A stretch of 64,000 bases of DNA from UBA1723 sp045642085 (GCA_045642085.1 JAZUIF010000107.1:35777-99776); one strand, 5' to 3'. Counted from the first letter of the stretch, positions 9,273 through 19,051 are shown. Program-made: numbers and translations. The notes: a model not told the origin generated them from the letters alone.

Positions 9273-10035
9273 AATTCTCAAAAAGGTAAAATACTCCGTC
9301 GTTAGTTCTCTATATCCACACACTTGCGGAGCATGTGGAGCTGTGGTTGAGACTGAAGGAGAGACCTTATGTGAGGATTGCAGATATAGTTTGGAATATA
9401 TTCCGCTTGATGTCGACCTTACTCCGTTGGCAAGAGAGATGACACAAGTGCAGCTCAGCTATTTCATGCCGTTGCTTTCATATAGGAAGTCGGATATCGA
9501 ATCACGTTTTGTGCTGAATATCAAGAATTCAGGAGTGAAGAGATATGGTATTGAGGCGGGACGAATGATGGGCAGAATGATAAATGCCCGTGTCGACGCG
9601 GGAGAGTTCGACTGTGTTGTGCCGGTGCCGATTACATCCAAACGTTATGAGATGCGTGGATACAACCAAAGTGAGTTGCTTTGTATCGGCATTGAGATGG
9701 AGACGGGTATTCCGGTCCGTACTGATTTGCTTGTCAACGAAGGAAAACTGGTGAGCAACAGTATAGATGCCAAGCGTCACAAGAGTGCCACTGCCAACAA
9801 GTATCAGGCCACTGATGAGGTGAAGGCGTTTCGTGGCAAACATATATTAGTGATCGACGATGTCATCACAACTGGCAAAACCATCCGTGAGTGTTCGGCT
9901 TCCATTATGGAGAAGTGCGACAACAACGTGAAGGTGAGTATAGCGGTGGTGGGAATGGTGTCGGACCTACTGACTATATACGAAGAACAAAACAAAGATT
10001 ATACGAATTTTACAAAGGATATTTTTCAAGACTGA
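9256..10035 (+). CDS. comF: ComF-family phosphoribosyltransferase-like protein
   Basis: ComF-type proteins are needed for uptake of single-stranded DNA in naturally competent bacteria. The 259-residue protein has an N-terminal zinc motif (CGACG then CEDC, about residues 19-42) and a C-terminal type I phosphoribosyltransferase domain with HILVIDDVITTGKTI. It starts inside the end of lolD (17 bp overlap), and its TGA stop overlaps the dnaG ATG (TGATG). The dprA-like gene at 47.9 kb could act in the same process, but no other competence gene is here. Confidence 0.88.
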   Translation: MEKLSKILKKVKYSVVSSLYPHTCGACGAVVETEGETLCEDCRYSLEYIPLDVDLTPLAREMTQVQLSYFMPLLSYRKSDIESRFVLNIKNSGVKRYGIEAGRMMGRMINARVDAGEFDCVVPVPITSKRYEMRGYNQSELLCIGIEMETGIPVRTDLLVNEGKLVSNSIDAKRHKSATANKYQATDEVKAFRGKHILVIDDVITTGKTIRECSASIMEKCDNNVKVSIAVVGMVSDLLTIYEEQNKDYTNFTKDIFQD

Positions 10036-12842
10036 TGATAGACAATATCACCATACAAAGAATTAAGGAGGCAGCAAATATTGTTGACGTGGTCGGCGAC
10101 TATGTCACTCTTCGTCGTGCCGGCACGTCATATAAAGGATTGTGTCCGTTCCACAACGAAAAGACTCCATCTTTCATTGTCACACCAGCGAAGAATATCT
10201 GTAAATGTTTCGGTTGCGGAGGCGGTGGTGATAGCATCTCTTTCATTATGAAAATGGAGAATCTGTCGTATCTTGACGCACTCCGTTTCCTAGCCAAAAA
10301 GTTTGGAATCACAGTCGTTGAAAAGGAGCTTACTCCTGAAGAAAAGGAGCAGCAGACACTGCGCGACAAGATGCTTGATGCCAACCAATGGCTCTCAGAT
10401 TACTTTGAAAAAACGATGCGTGAGACGGATGAAGGTCGTGCAGTCGGCTACCAATATTTCATCCATCGTGGTCTACGCGAAGACATAATTAAGAAGTTCC
10501 ATCTTGGCTATTCGCCCGAGGATTTTCAGGCATATACGAACACGGCTCCTCTTCAGGGAATCAAGGTGGAGCATCTCATTGCATTAGGAGCGACGGTTAA
10601 CACTGGCACCCGAAACTACGACAAATATCACGGTCGTGTGATGTTCCCAATCCATTCCATCTCAGGCAAGGTAGTGGGATTTGGAGCACGTACTTTGAAG
10701 TCGGATAAAAGTGTAGCAAAATACTTCAATCCACCAGAGAGTGAAGTCTACAATAAGAGCGAAAATCTATATGGTATTTTCTTTGCCCGACAGGCCATCA
10801 TCAAGAAGCAGAAATGCTACGTGGTGGAGGGTTATGCCGACGTGATTTCCATGCATCAGGCAGGAGTGGAGAACATTGTGGCACCATGTGGTACGGCGTT
10901 GACAACCGGGCAGATTCGTCTGCTCAAACGAGTACTGCCATCCGTCGGCAACACAGCCACCGATGAGAAGTATGTCACTATGCTCTACGATGGCGACTCT
11001 GCCGGTCAGCACGCAGCCATCAAGAATGGAAAACTCTTCTTGGCTGAAGGATTGAATGTTCGCGTCGTCACACTTCCTGTGGAGGAGGATCCAGATTCCT
11101 TCGCACAACACAACAATGCGGATGTCGTCCAGAAATATTTGGAGGAGAACGAACAGGATTACATCTTGTTCAAATCCAATGTGTTGCTACGTGAGTGTGA
11201 GAACGACCCAATGAAGAAGGCCGCAGCCATCAAAGATATGGCAGAGACCATCTCAGTGATTGAGGATCCCATCAAACGCGACGTCTACTCAAGAGAGATT
11301 GCCCCACTCTTCCATACAGAGCAGAGCATCGTCATGGAGTATGTCGGAAAGATGCGTCGTGATGCGGCAGCCGCAAAAGAAAAAGAACGACTCAGAGGTC
11401 AGAGTTTCAGCCAGACCCCTACTACTCCAGTAGGACAAAACAATCAGGCTCAAGGAAGATATCCATCTCAAAATCAAGGTGTTCAACAGACAAGTCAGCA
11501 GACAACAAATAATTCGCAAACTCCACAGCAGGCTCCGGATGAACCATTCATCCCAGATGATTATTATGAGCAGATTGCAGCCGAACAGGGAGGAAACGTA
11601 CAGCCACAACAGAATGCGGGTGGACAAGCGTCGACACAAAAGAATCCAAACGATATCGTTGACAAATTCTCTGTCGACTATCTAGCTACGCTCAATCGAC
11701 AGTTTGTTTGCGAACGTGAGCTTATGGGGTTGATTGTCAACTATGGAAACAAACCCGTTATCATAGTTGAAGATAAAGAGAAGAAGACTTCGGATGTGTT
11801 GAATGTAGTTGAAGCTATCGCATACGACTTCCAGAAAGATGAGTTTGAAATATCCAACCCAACCTTCAAACTGATGTTGGAAGAGGCAAGCAAAGAGTTT
11901 GAGAAAAACAAAAATGTCGACATCGTGAAATATTTCCAGAATCATGCCGACAGATCAGTCAACGACGCGATAAACAGCATATTGGCAGACGACATGTCGC
12001 TTGAAGCAGAAATGACAGATTCCGACCGTCAGTTTTGCAAAGAGAAAAGAGACCGTGAACTCTTCAACAATCTGCGTAACAAGATTACTATGATTAAGAG
12101 GGAGTGGTATGAGAACCATAAGAAATCACTACAAGAAGAGCTTGTCAACGCATATTCATCAGACAATAAAGAGCTGGCAAAAGAGCTAGCGGAAAAGTGG
12201 ACAAAAGTCAGCACGAAGATCAACGAGATATTAAGTGCTGAGGGAAGAGTCCTCAATCAGAGCATCAAAATGGAGACACCATCACTTACAAGATATGAGA
12301 TGCCGACTAAGGCAGAATTACGAAAAGCAGTCAAGACGAGAGTCAAAAAAATGACAGACGACGAGAAGAAAGCCGAGAGTGAGAAAGTAATGGAAGTGCT
12401 TGAAAATGAGGCTCATTTCAAGGAAGCAAAGACAGTGTTGCTTTTCCATTCGTTGCCAGACGAGATCTGCACACACCAGCTGATTGAAAAATACGCGTCG
12501 CAAAAGAAAATCCTTCTTCCTGTGATTAACGGAGAGAATTGGTATATCCGTGAGTATAATGGCGACTTGAAGACTGGAGAATTCAATATCCAAGAGCCAA
12601 CAGGAATGAATATCCACGATTTCGACAGTATCGATTTAGTTGTAGTGCCAGGAGTAAGTTTTGACAAAGACCTTAACCGTGTTGGCCGAGGAAAAGGTTA
12701 CTACGACAGAATCCTAGAGAAAATCAACAAAGCCTACAAGATAGGAATTTGTTTCGACTGTCAATTGCGTGACAAAATCCCCGCAGAAAAATTTGATGTG
12801 AAAATGGATCAGGTAATCTCTGCATCAGGAATCATAATCTAA
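10035..12842 (+). CDS. dnaG: DNA primase DnaG fused to 5-formyltetrahydrofolate cyclo-ligase
   Basis: A 935-residue product from the ATG at 10035, which overlaps the comF stop; a longer reading from 9891 would run inside comF. Residues 1-100 are the CHC2 zinc domain (C37, H40, C58, C61), then the primase core with TOPRIM residues E265, D319 and D321 (VVEGYADV, LYDGDSAG). A Gln/Pro/Asn-rich linker (about 455-540) leads to the helical DnaB-binding region. Residues 756-935 are a complete 5-formyl-THF cyclo-ligase with the signature VVPGVSFDKDLNRVGRGKGYYDR. No stop codon separates the parts. An ATG at 12300 could start the second enzyme alone. Confidence 0.9.
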   Translation: MIDNITIQRIKEAANIVDVVGDYVTLRRAGTSYKGLCPFHNEKTPSFIVTPAKNICKCFGCGGGGDSISFIMKMENLSYLDALRFLAKKFGITVVEKELTPEEKEQQTLRDKMLDANQWLSDYFEKTMRETDEGRAVGYQYFIHRGLREDIIKKFHLGYSPEDFQAYTNTAPLQGIKVEHLIALGATVNTGTRNYDKYHGRVMFPIHSISGKVVGFGARTLKSDKSVAKYFNPPESEVYNKSENLYGIFFARQAIIKKQKCYVVEGYADVISMHQAGVENIVAPCGTALTTGQIRLLKRVLPSVGNTATDEKYVTMLYDGDSAGQHAAIKNGKLFLAEGLNVRVVTLPVEEDPDSFAQHNNADVVQKYLEENEQDYILFKSNVLLRECENDPMKKAAAIKDMAETISVIEDPIKRDVYSREIAPLFHTEQSIVMEYVGKMRRDAAAAKEKERLRGQSFSQTPTTPVGQNNQAQGRYPSQNQGVQQTSQQTTNNSQTPQQAPDEPFIPDDYYEQIAAEQGGNVQPQQNAGGQASTQKNPNDIVDKFSVDYLATLNRQFVCERELMGLIVNYGNKPVIIVEDKEKKTSDVLNVVEAIAYDFQKDEFEISNPTFKLMLEEASKEFEKNKNVDIVKYFQNHADRSVNDAINSILADDMSLEAEMTDSDRQFCKEKRDRELFNNLRNKITMIKREWYENHKKSLQEELVNAYSSDNKELAKELAEKWTKVSTKINEILSAEGRVLNQSIKMETPSLTRYEMPTKAELRKAVKTRVKKMTDDEKKAESEKVMEVLENEAHFKEAKTVLLFHSLPDEICTHQLIEKYASQKKILLPVINGENWYIREYNGDLKTGEFNIQEPTGMNIHDFDSIDLVVVPGVSFDKDLNRVGRGKGYYDRILEKINKAYKIGICFDCQLRDKIPAEKFDVKMDQVISASGIII

Positions 12843-12850
12843 AATCTATC

Positions 12851-12878
12851 AAAGACGGGTAAGTTCCCCCGTCTCTAC
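12851..12878. repeat. GTAGAGACG-type palindrome (copy 1)
   Basis: AGACGGG (12853-12859) pairs with CCCGTCT (12868-12874), and the right side ends CTAC. One of the dispersed hairpins found between genes throughout the window. It lies just past the dnaG stop and could end transcription. Confidence 0.6.
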
Positions 12879-13039
12879 AATCAGCATATAAATTCTAAAT
12901 CTTAAAAATTCCACTATCAAACACAATATTGTCCCATTAAAATTCGTTATTGTATATAAAAACACAAAAAAATAGTACTAAAAAGGAGATTAGACAGAAT
13001 TGACGGCGGTTGCAATTTCATCTTTTCAACAATTATTAC

Positions 13040-13047
13040 TATTTTTG
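13040..13047 (+). promoter_or_regulatory. -7 element for the DUF6089-like gene
   Basis: TATTTTTG matches TAnnTTTG. The predicted transcription start near 13054 lies downstream of an in-frame start at 13000, so it supports the ATG at 13090 as the real start. Confidence 0.55.
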
Positions 13048-13089
13048 CTTGCTAATTTAGTGTATTATATTCTGGACCGGAAGATATCT

Positions 13090-13818
13090 ATGTTAAGAAA
13101 TAAAATAAAAAACATAATTGTTGGGTTAGTCCTGGCAATACTTCCAATGATTGCAAATGCGCAGCCCCGCTATATAGGAGAAGTCGGTTTGCGTGGAGGT
13201 ATCGCGTTCTACAATGGAGACATCAATTCATCAAAGATATTTCGTGATGTTTCTCCAGCTGCTGGAGCATTCTTACGTTTCAAGGCTAACGATTATATGA
13301 ATTTCAAACTGGATGTAGGATTCGCCAACCTAAAGTGTGACGCCAGAGATTATCCAGACAACGCAATGCCAGCTGTAGACAATACAGACGGTAGTGGCAT
13401 TTATCCGTTTGCATTTGAAAAACGAATCGTGAGCATTGATGCCCTTATCATCTGGAACTTCTTCAGATTTGGCATACCAAACTACGACAAAGATGTGAAA
13501 CGTCACACCCCTTATGCAATGCTTGGACCTACAGTATCATATGCCAACGAATGGAGTGGAGGAATCTTCAGAGCCGGTATAGCTTTTGGCGCAGGATACA
13601 AGTTCAAAGTAAGCCAGAGAGTGAACGTAGGAATAGAGTTCACAATGCATAAACTATTCTCAGACGACTTGGATATCAGCGAATATGATTATTTGGACGA
13701 TCCATATAAGATGAGAAGTTCAGGATATAAAAACAATGACTATTACTCTCAATTGTTAGGATTCATCTCATTTGATGTGTTCAAGAAGAGAGGAGCATGT
13801 AGATATATAGGAAAATGA
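13090..13818 (+). CDS. DUF6089-like outer-membrane beta-barrel protein
   Basis: From the ATG at 13090 the product is 242 residues, with a signal peptide ending in ANA followed by QPRYIGEVGLRGGIAFYNGDIN, typical of small Bacteroidetes outer-membrane barrels next to the bamA cluster. Glycine-rich and aromatic strands continue to the C-terminus. An upstream in-frame start at 13000 is rejected because it lies before the promoter and would bury the signal peptide. The stop overlaps the uppS ATG by four bases. Function unknown. Confidence 0.78.
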   Translation: MLRNKIKNIIVGLVLAILPMIANAQPRYIGEVGLRGGIAFYNGDINSSKIFRDVSPAAGAFLRFKANDYMNFKLDVGFANLKCDARDYPDNAMPAVDNTDGSGIYPFAFEKRIVSIDALIIWNFFRFGIPNYDKDVKRHTPYAMLGPTVSYANEWSGGIFRAGIAFGAGYKFKVSQRVNVGIEFTMHKLFSDDLDISEYDYLDDPYKMRSSGYKNNDYYSQLLGFISFDVFKKRGACRYIGK

Positions 13819-14552
13819 GTATAAAAGAAAAAATAGATATGAATCGTTTGCCAAAACATGTGGCATTAATCATGGATGGCAACGGACGTTGGGCAAAAGC
13901 ACAAGGTAAAGAGAGAATTTTCGGTCATCACGAAGGCGTTGACTCGGTCGACAAAGTGATGGAGGCAGCCGCTGAGATCGGCATCGACTATATCACTCTT
14001 TACGCATTCAGCACAGAGAATTGGAACCGCCCTAAAGCGGAGGTCGACGCACTGATGGAGATTTTTGCGTCAGCCATCACCACTTATGCTGACAAAGCAA
14101 AGGAAAACAACGTCAGAATCTTGATCATTGGAGACAAGTCGCGCCTTAACGAGAAGACAATGTCTAAGCTTAACGAAGGAATGGCAAAAACAGCTGCCTG
14201 CACTGGTCTGACAATGGTACTTTGCATCAGCTACTCTTCCCGTTGGGAGATTATTGAAGGTGTGAAGGAGATCGCTCGCAAAGCAAAGAACGGAGAAATC
14301 AATATCGACGACATCAATGAAGAGATGATTTCCAACAGCCTTGCCACAAAAGGCATACCTGATCCCGACTTGCTAATCCGTACAAGTGGAGAACAGAGAA
14401 TCAGCAACTTCTTGATGTGGCAGTTGTCGTATTCAGAATTGTATTTTACAGATATTCCTTGGCCAGAATTCAAGAAAGAACAGTTTTACGAGGCTATTTA
14501 CAAGTATCAGAACCGTGAAAGAAGATTCGGCAAGACAAGCGAACAGTTGTAA
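13815..14552 (+). CDS. uppS: Undecaprenyl diphosphate synthase
   Basis: UppS condenses eight isopentenyl units onto farnesyl diphosphate in cis, giving the lipid carrier for peptidoglycan and O-antigen. The 245-residue protein has the diagnostic MDGNGRWAK (D21), the FSTENWNRP segment and the C-terminal DPDLLIRTSGEQRISNF and QLSYSELYF motifs. Translation may start at MSIKEK or eight codons later at MNRLP. It sits between a barrel gene and bamA, 12 bp from the latter. Confidence 0.96.
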   Translation: MSIKEKIDMNRLPKHVALIMDGNGRWAKAQGKERIFGHHEGVDSVDKVMEAAAEIGIDYITLYAFSTENWNRPKAEVDALMEIFASAITTYADKAKENNVRILIIGDKSRLNEKTMSKLNEGMAKTAACTGLTMVLCISYSSRWEIIEGVKEIARKAKNGEINIDDINEEMISNSLATKGIPDPDLLIRTSGEQRISNFLMWQLSYSELYFTDIPWPEFKKEQFYEAIYKYQNRERRFGKTSEQL

Positions 14553-14564
14553 TAAAGAAAAGAA

Positions 14565-17291
14565 ATGAAGATTTACAAAACAATAGTCAGTGTAATTGCT
14601 TTAACTTGCTCAATGGTCTTGTCGGCACAAACAGAGGCGGCAGATTCATTGAAAAGTAAGGCTGATACGGTTGTTGCGACTGTTGACACTACCAGTATCG
14701 TAACACCCCAGTCTCAGACAAGCGAGACACCGACTATCACATATTCTACAAACGCAAAGACTTATACCATACAGGCAATAAAGGTCGTAGGAGCAGGATC
14801 CTACGATGAGAAAGTTGTTGCAAACTATTCCGGACTTTATGTCGGTCAGAGGATCAAAATTCCAGGAAAAGATTTTTCAAATGCCATCAAACGCTTTTGG
14901 AAACAAGGTTTGTACTCCGACGTGAAGATCTACGCCACAAAAATCGAAGGCGACAAGGCATGGTTGGAGATCGCTGTTAAGCCTCGTCCACGTATTTCAA
15001 GCATCTCATATTCAGGTGTGAAGAAAAAAGACAAGGAGGATTTCGACAAATCTATCGGTTTGACTACTGGCAGCCAAGTCTCTCAGAACATGCTTGACAG
15101 AGCTGAAGGTATCATCAAAAGAACTTACGACTCTAACGGATATCAGAATGCAGATGTAAAAATCAGCTTGACTGATGATCCTGAAAAAGAAGGATATGTA
15201 ATTGTAAATGTGGATGTTGACAAAAAAGAGAAAGTCAAGATCTATAGAATCAATATTGAAGGCAATGACAGTGTGCCTGCTCGCAAACTAAAACATGCGA
15301 TGAAGGACACAAAGGAGAAGCATATTATTCCGAACCTGTTCAAGTCGAAGAAATTTGTGCAATCCAACTATAATGCCGACAAGATCAACCTTATAGATAA
15401 ATACAACGAATATGGTTACCGTGACGCTGAGATTATTTGCGACAGCGTATATCAGTCGCCAAAGAAACCAGAAAGAGTGGATATCTATATCAAAGTCAAC
15501 GAAGGTAGAAAATACTACATACGCAATATCATTTGGGTAGGAAACACTGTCTATTCAGAAAACTTGTTGAATGCGACTCTTGGAATGAAAAAGGGAGATG
15601 TGTACAACAAAAAACAGATGAGCGAGCGTTTGCTTGAAGACGAAGATGCAGTCTCTAGCCTCTATCTTGACAATGGATATCTTTTCTTCAATGTGGATCC
15701 AGTAGAGGTGAACATTGATGGAGACTCAGTAGACGTTGAGATGCGTATCTATGAAGGAAGACAGGCGATGATCAACAATGTTGTCATCTCAGGTAATGAG
15801 GCTATCTATGAGCATGTCATCCGACGTGAGCTAGATACAAAACCAGGTCAGCTATTCAGCAAATCTAATTTGCAGCGTTCTGCCCGTGAGCTTGCAGCAT
15901 CAGGACACTGGGATCCAGAGAAACTTGATATCCGTCCGGTACCAGATCCAGAGAATGGAACTGTAGACATCATCTATAATCTAGAGCAGAAGCGTAACGA
16001 CCAGGTAGAATTGTCGTTCGGTTATGGTCAGACAGGATTCAATGGAACATTGGGACTTAAGTTTACAAACTTCTCTCTACGCAATATCACAAACAAAGAG
16101 GAATATAAACCATTGCCACAGGGAGATGGTCAGCAGTTGTCGTTGTCGTTCACAACAAGTGGACGAAGCTATCAGAGCGCAGCATTGTCATTCATGGAGC
16201 CTTGGTTGGGAGGAAAACGACCTATCAGTTTGTCTACTTCTATCTTCTTCTCTAACCAGACAGATATCAGCACTAGATATGAGGACTATGATTACGCAGA
16301 TTATTTGAATTCAGGAATAGGACTCGGATCATACACAGCCAACTCAACATATCGTTATGAGTCGGATCCAGATGAGTATATCAGAACACTAGGTGCTTCT
16401 TTAGGAATCGGAAAGAGATTGAAATGGCCAGACGACTACTTCTCATTGTATTATGAGTTTGCTTACCGTCATTATAAATTGAAGGATTGGGAATACTTCA
16501 CCCTTCACAACGGACACGCCAACAACCTACGTCTTGGTGTAACTTTGGCAAGAAACTCTATCGACAACCCATATTATACTCGTCGTGGTTCGTCTGTGTC
16601 GTTGACATTGCAAGCTACTCCTCCTTATTCTAAGTTCATCAAGAACGAGAAGGCAGAGGCACTTCTAATGAAGAAAGATGAAGGTAATATCACCGTACCA
16701 GAATGTGAGACTTTGAAACAGGAGTTGTTCAAATGGGTGGAATACTATAAGACAGAATTCAAAGCAAAATTGTTCACACCGATTTCAAGCAACCAGAAGC
16801 TAGTGTTGATGACACGTGCTGAATATGGATTCCTAGGTTACTACGATAAGAACCATCGTTCTCCATTCGAGAGATACTACGTAGGAGGAGACGGTACTTC
16901 AGGAACAAGCAGCACGTATGCTCTAACCACTGTGACATTACGTGGTTATGACAACGGATCATTAACACCACGTGAAAGATTTTATGCAGGAGACAGAAGT
17001 CAGTATGCAGGAAACCTATACTCAAAGTTGTCGTTCGAGTTGCGTTATCCACTAATGCTTGAGCAGGCTGCCACTATCTACGTATTAGCATTTGCCGAGG
17101 CAGGAAACGCATGGCAGAATTTCAAAGACTTTAACCCATTGGATTTGAAGCGTTCAGCCGGTGCCGGAGTGAGAATCTTCCTGCCTATGCTTGGATTGCT
17201 AGGAGTAGACTATGGATACGGATTTGATAAAGATGTCAATGGAAGACAAGGAGCTCATCAGTGGCACATCGTTATCGGTCAGGAATTTTAA
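14565..17291 (+). CDS. bamA: Outer-membrane protein assembly factor BamA
   Basis: BamA inserts beta-barrel proteins into the outer membrane. The 908-residue protein has a signal peptide (1-21), a Ser/Thr-rich linker, five POTRA domains (about 65-445) and a C-terminal Omp85 barrel (about 470-908) with the VRIFLPMLGLLGVDYGYGF motif and a terminal Phe. Three OmpH/Skp genes follow directly, a standard Bacteroidetes arrangement for barrel biogenesis. Confidence 0.96.
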   Translation: MKIYKTIVSVIALTCSMVLSAQTEAADSLKSKADTVVATVDTTSIVTPQSQTSETPTITYSTNAKTYTIQAIKVVGAGSYDEKVVANYSGLYVGQRIKIPGKDFSNAIKRFWKQGLYSDVKIYATKIEGDKAWLEIAVKPRPRISSISYSGVKKKDKEDFDKSIGLTTGSQVSQNMLDRAEGIIKRTYDSNGYQNADVKISLTDDPEKEGYVIVNVDVDKKEKVKIYRINIEGNDSVPARKLKHAMKDTKEKHIIPNLFKSKKFVQSNYNADKINLIDKYNEYGYRDAEIICDSVYQSPKKPERVDIYIKVNEGRKYYIRNIIWVGNTVYSENLLNATLGMKKGDVYNKKQMSERLLEDEDAVSSLYLDNGYLFFNVDPVEVNIDGDSVDVEMRIYEGRQAMINNVVISGNEAIYEHVIRRELDTKPGQLFSKSNLQRSARELAASGHWDPEKLDIRPVPDPENGTVDIIYNLEQKRNDQVELSFGYGQTGFNGTLGLKFTNFSLRNITNKEEYKPLPQGDGQQLSLSFTTSGRSYQSAALSFMEPWLGGKRPISLSTSIFFSNQTDISTRYEDYDYADYLNSGIGLGSYTANSTYRYESDPDEYIRTLGASLGIGKRLKWPDDYFSLYYEFAYRHYKLKDWEYFTLHNGHANNLRLGVTLARNSIDNPYYTRRGSSVSLTLQATPPYSKFIKNEKAEALLMKKDEGNITVPECETLKQELFKWVEYYKTEFKAKLFTPISSNQKLVLMTRAEYGFLGYYDKNHRSPFERYYVGGDGTSGTSSTYALTTVTLRGYDNGSLTPRERFYAGDRSQYAGNLYSKLSFELRYPLMLEQAATIYVLAFAEAGNAWQNFKDFNPLDLKRSAGAGVRIFLPMLGLLGVDYGYGFDKDVNGRQGAHQWHIVIGQEF

Positions 17292-17314
17292 TGTGTAACA
17301 TCAACTAAAGAAAT

Positions 17315-17851
17315 ATGAGCAAATTAGCATCAAAAATATTAGTGGCAATCGTAATGCTTGCATATTCAGCAAGCAGTTTTGCACAATTCAGCGGAGGCAA
17401 GGTGGCTATTGTCGACGTGGAGTATATCTTGAAGAATATGCCTATGTATGAGTCGGCCAACGAGCAGATAAAGCAGATCACTAAGAAGTGGCAGACTGAG
17501 GTTGAGCAGAAACATGAAGAGGCACGTATGCTGCAGAAAAACTATCAGACTGAGGTTGTGTTCTTGTCGGACGAGATGAAGAAAGCCAAAGAGAAAGATA
17601 TTCTAGCCAAAGAGAAAGAGGCAAATGATCTTGGAAGAAAATATTTCGGTCCTGAGGGAGAACTCTATAAGAAGAAAGAGAGTTTGATGAAGCCAATTCA
17701 GGATGAGGTATATGTTGCAGTAAAGGATATCGCAGAACAGAAAGGATATACTCTTGTACTCGACAAGACATCAACAGTCGGTATCATGTATTATTCTAAC
17801 AAGATTGATATCAGCGACGATGTCCTAGGCAAACTTGGATACACAAAATGA
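17315..17851 (+). CDS. OmpH/Skp periplasmic chaperone (first of three)
   Basis: Skp-type trimers hold unfolded outer-membrane proteins in the periplasm and deliver them to BamA. The 178-residue protein has a signal peptide ending near SFAQ, a short strand (KVAIVDVEYIL), a long charged coiled coil (about 45-130) and a C-terminal strand region (YTLVLDKTS). It is 23 bp after bamA and 10 bp before a second copy. It is the most divergent of the three, with extra spacing in the coil. Confidence 0.88.
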   Translation: MSKLASKILVAIVMLAYSASSFAQFSGGKVAIVDVEYILKNMPMYESANEQIKQITKKWQTEVEQKHEEARMLQKNYQTEVVFLSDEMKKAKEKDILAKEKEANDLGRKYFGPEGELYKKKESLMKPIQDEVYVAVKDIAEQKGYTLVLDKTSTVGIMYYSNKIDISDDVLGKLGYTK

Positions 17852-17861
17852 TTAGTCAAAT

Positions 17862-18368
17862 ATGAAATATCTATTGACGACATTATCGCTGTTGCTGACG
17901 TTAGCTTTTGTGTCTGCTCAGAACACCCATGTCAAACTTGCGCATTATGATGAGGCTGAAGTCATCAAGATGATGAAGGAGACAGAGACAGCCGAGCGTA
18001 CACTGAAAAGTTTGTCGGACCAGTACGAAGCCGAAATGGTGAAGATGGAGGGCGAGTATACACGTAAAGCAGCAGAGTACCAGAAAGAACAGTCGCAGTG
18101 GGATGAGACAATCAAGAGAGTGCGTATGGAAGAGCTCCACACAATAAAGCTCAAGATGCAGAACTACTACGACATGGCCAGCAAAACATTGGCAGACAAA
18201 AGAAACGATCTATATGTCCCTGTACACAAGAAGATTGAGCAGGCAGTGGCTGAAGTAGCCAAAGAGCAAGGTTTTCTATATGTGTGGGATGTGAAAGACT
18301 TGAAATACCACTCTCCTCAAGCTGTGGATATTACAAGTATGATTAAGAGAAAATTAGGAATCAAATAA
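17862..18368 (+). CDS. OmpH/Skp periplasmic chaperone (second of three)
   Basis: A 168-residue Skp-family protein: signal peptide ending SAQ, then a coiled coil carrying YEAEMVKMEGEYTRKAAEYQ and the C-terminal segment GFLYVWDVKD. It resembles the third copy more than the first (shared YTRKA.YQ and WDETIK/MDETIK), which suggests a local duplication. Gaps to its neighbours are 10 and 18 bp. Confidence 0.87.
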   Translation: MKYLLTTLSLLLTLAFVSAQNTHVKLAHYDEAEVIKMMKETETAERTLKSLSDQYEAEMVKMEGEYTRKAAEYQKEQSQWDETIKRVRMEELHTIKLKMQNYYDMASKTLADKRNDLYVPVHKKIEQAVAEVAKEQGFLYVWDVKDLKYHSPQAVDITSMIKRKLGIK

Positions 18369-18386
18369 AACTAATAAAAACGAAAT

Positions 18387-18890
18387 ATGGTAAAAAGACT
18401 TTTAGCAGTTCTATTGTGCGTGATGCCACTATTCGCTAACGCGCAGACAGTAAAACTTGGACATCTTGATGTCAACTCTCTTTTCTTGAAGTTGCCAGAG
18501 CTAAAGGATGTAGAGGCTAAGTTGAAGGAAGTTCAGGCTACTTATGAGAAGGAAATGAAGAATTTGGAAGATGAGTATACTCGTAAGGCTTCTGATTATC
18601 AGCAGAACGTAGGTGCTATGGATGAGACAATCAAGAAGAACCGTGAGGAAGAGCTTATGTCACTACAAGAGAAGATGAAGAACTTCTTCCAGATTGCACA
18701 GAATGCATTGCAGCAGAAGCAAGAGGAGCTTCAGAACCCTATCCGTGAGAAGATCCTTGCAGCTATCAAGGCTGTGTCTGAGGAGAACGGATTCACTTAC
18801 GTCTTCGACACAAACGCTCTACTATTCAAGGCTGATAATGCAACTGATATCACTGACCTTGTACTTAAGAAGCTTGGCGTAACAAAATAA
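18387..18890 (+). CDS. OmpH/Skp periplasmic chaperone (third of three)
   Basis: A 167-residue Skp-family chaperone with a signal peptide ending NAQ, the strand VKLGHLDVNSLF, a coiled coil with YEKEMKNLEDEYTRKASDYQ, and a C-terminal GFTYVFDTNALLF. It closes the bamA-ompH run; a terminator-like hairpin at 18946-18974 follows. Confidence 0.9.
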   Translation: MVKRLLAVLLCVMPLFANAQTVKLGHLDVNSLFLKLPELKDVEAKLKEVQATYEKEMKNLEDEYTRKASDYQQNVGAMDETIKKNREEELMSLQEKMKNFFQIAQNALQQKQEELQNPIREKILAAIKAVSEENGFTYVFDTNALLFKADNATDITDLVLKKLGVTK

Positions 18891-18945
18891 TTTGCAAAAA
18901 AGACGGAAAATTGCGTCAAATTATGTAAATTTGTAAAATAATTCA

Positions 18946-18974
18946 GTTCCCTTGAAAAACAAGGGGACTATTTT
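18946..18974 (+). terminator. Terminator between ompH and tRNA-Trp
   Basis: GTTCCCTTG (18946-18954) pairs with CAAGGGGAC (18960-18968), nine pairs with one G-U, loop AAAAA, followed by TATTTT. It ends immediately before the tRNA, which may be transcribed by read-through. Confidence 0.65.
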
Positions 18975-19047
18975 ACGGAATTAGCTCAGTTGGTAGAGCA
19001 CTGGTCTCCAAAACCAGGTGTCGGGAGTTCGAGCCTCTCATTCCGTG
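18975..19047 (+). tRNA. tRNA-Trp (CCA anticodon)
   Basis: A 73-base cloverleaf. The acceptor stem ACGGAAT pairs with ATTCCGT; the D arm is GCTC/GAGC; the anticodon stem is CTGGT/ACCAG around the loop CTCCAAA, giving anticodon CCA; the T arm is GGGAG/CTCTC with the TTCGAGC loop. The discriminator is G and the 3' CCA is not encoded. Confidence 0.95.
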
Positions 19048-19051
19048 CATT

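Noticed and set aside
9891..10034. Upstream extension of DnaG by 48 residues
   Set aside because: It lies wholly inside comF in another frame; the ATG at 10035 overlaps the comF stop and begins the normal DnaG N-terminus.
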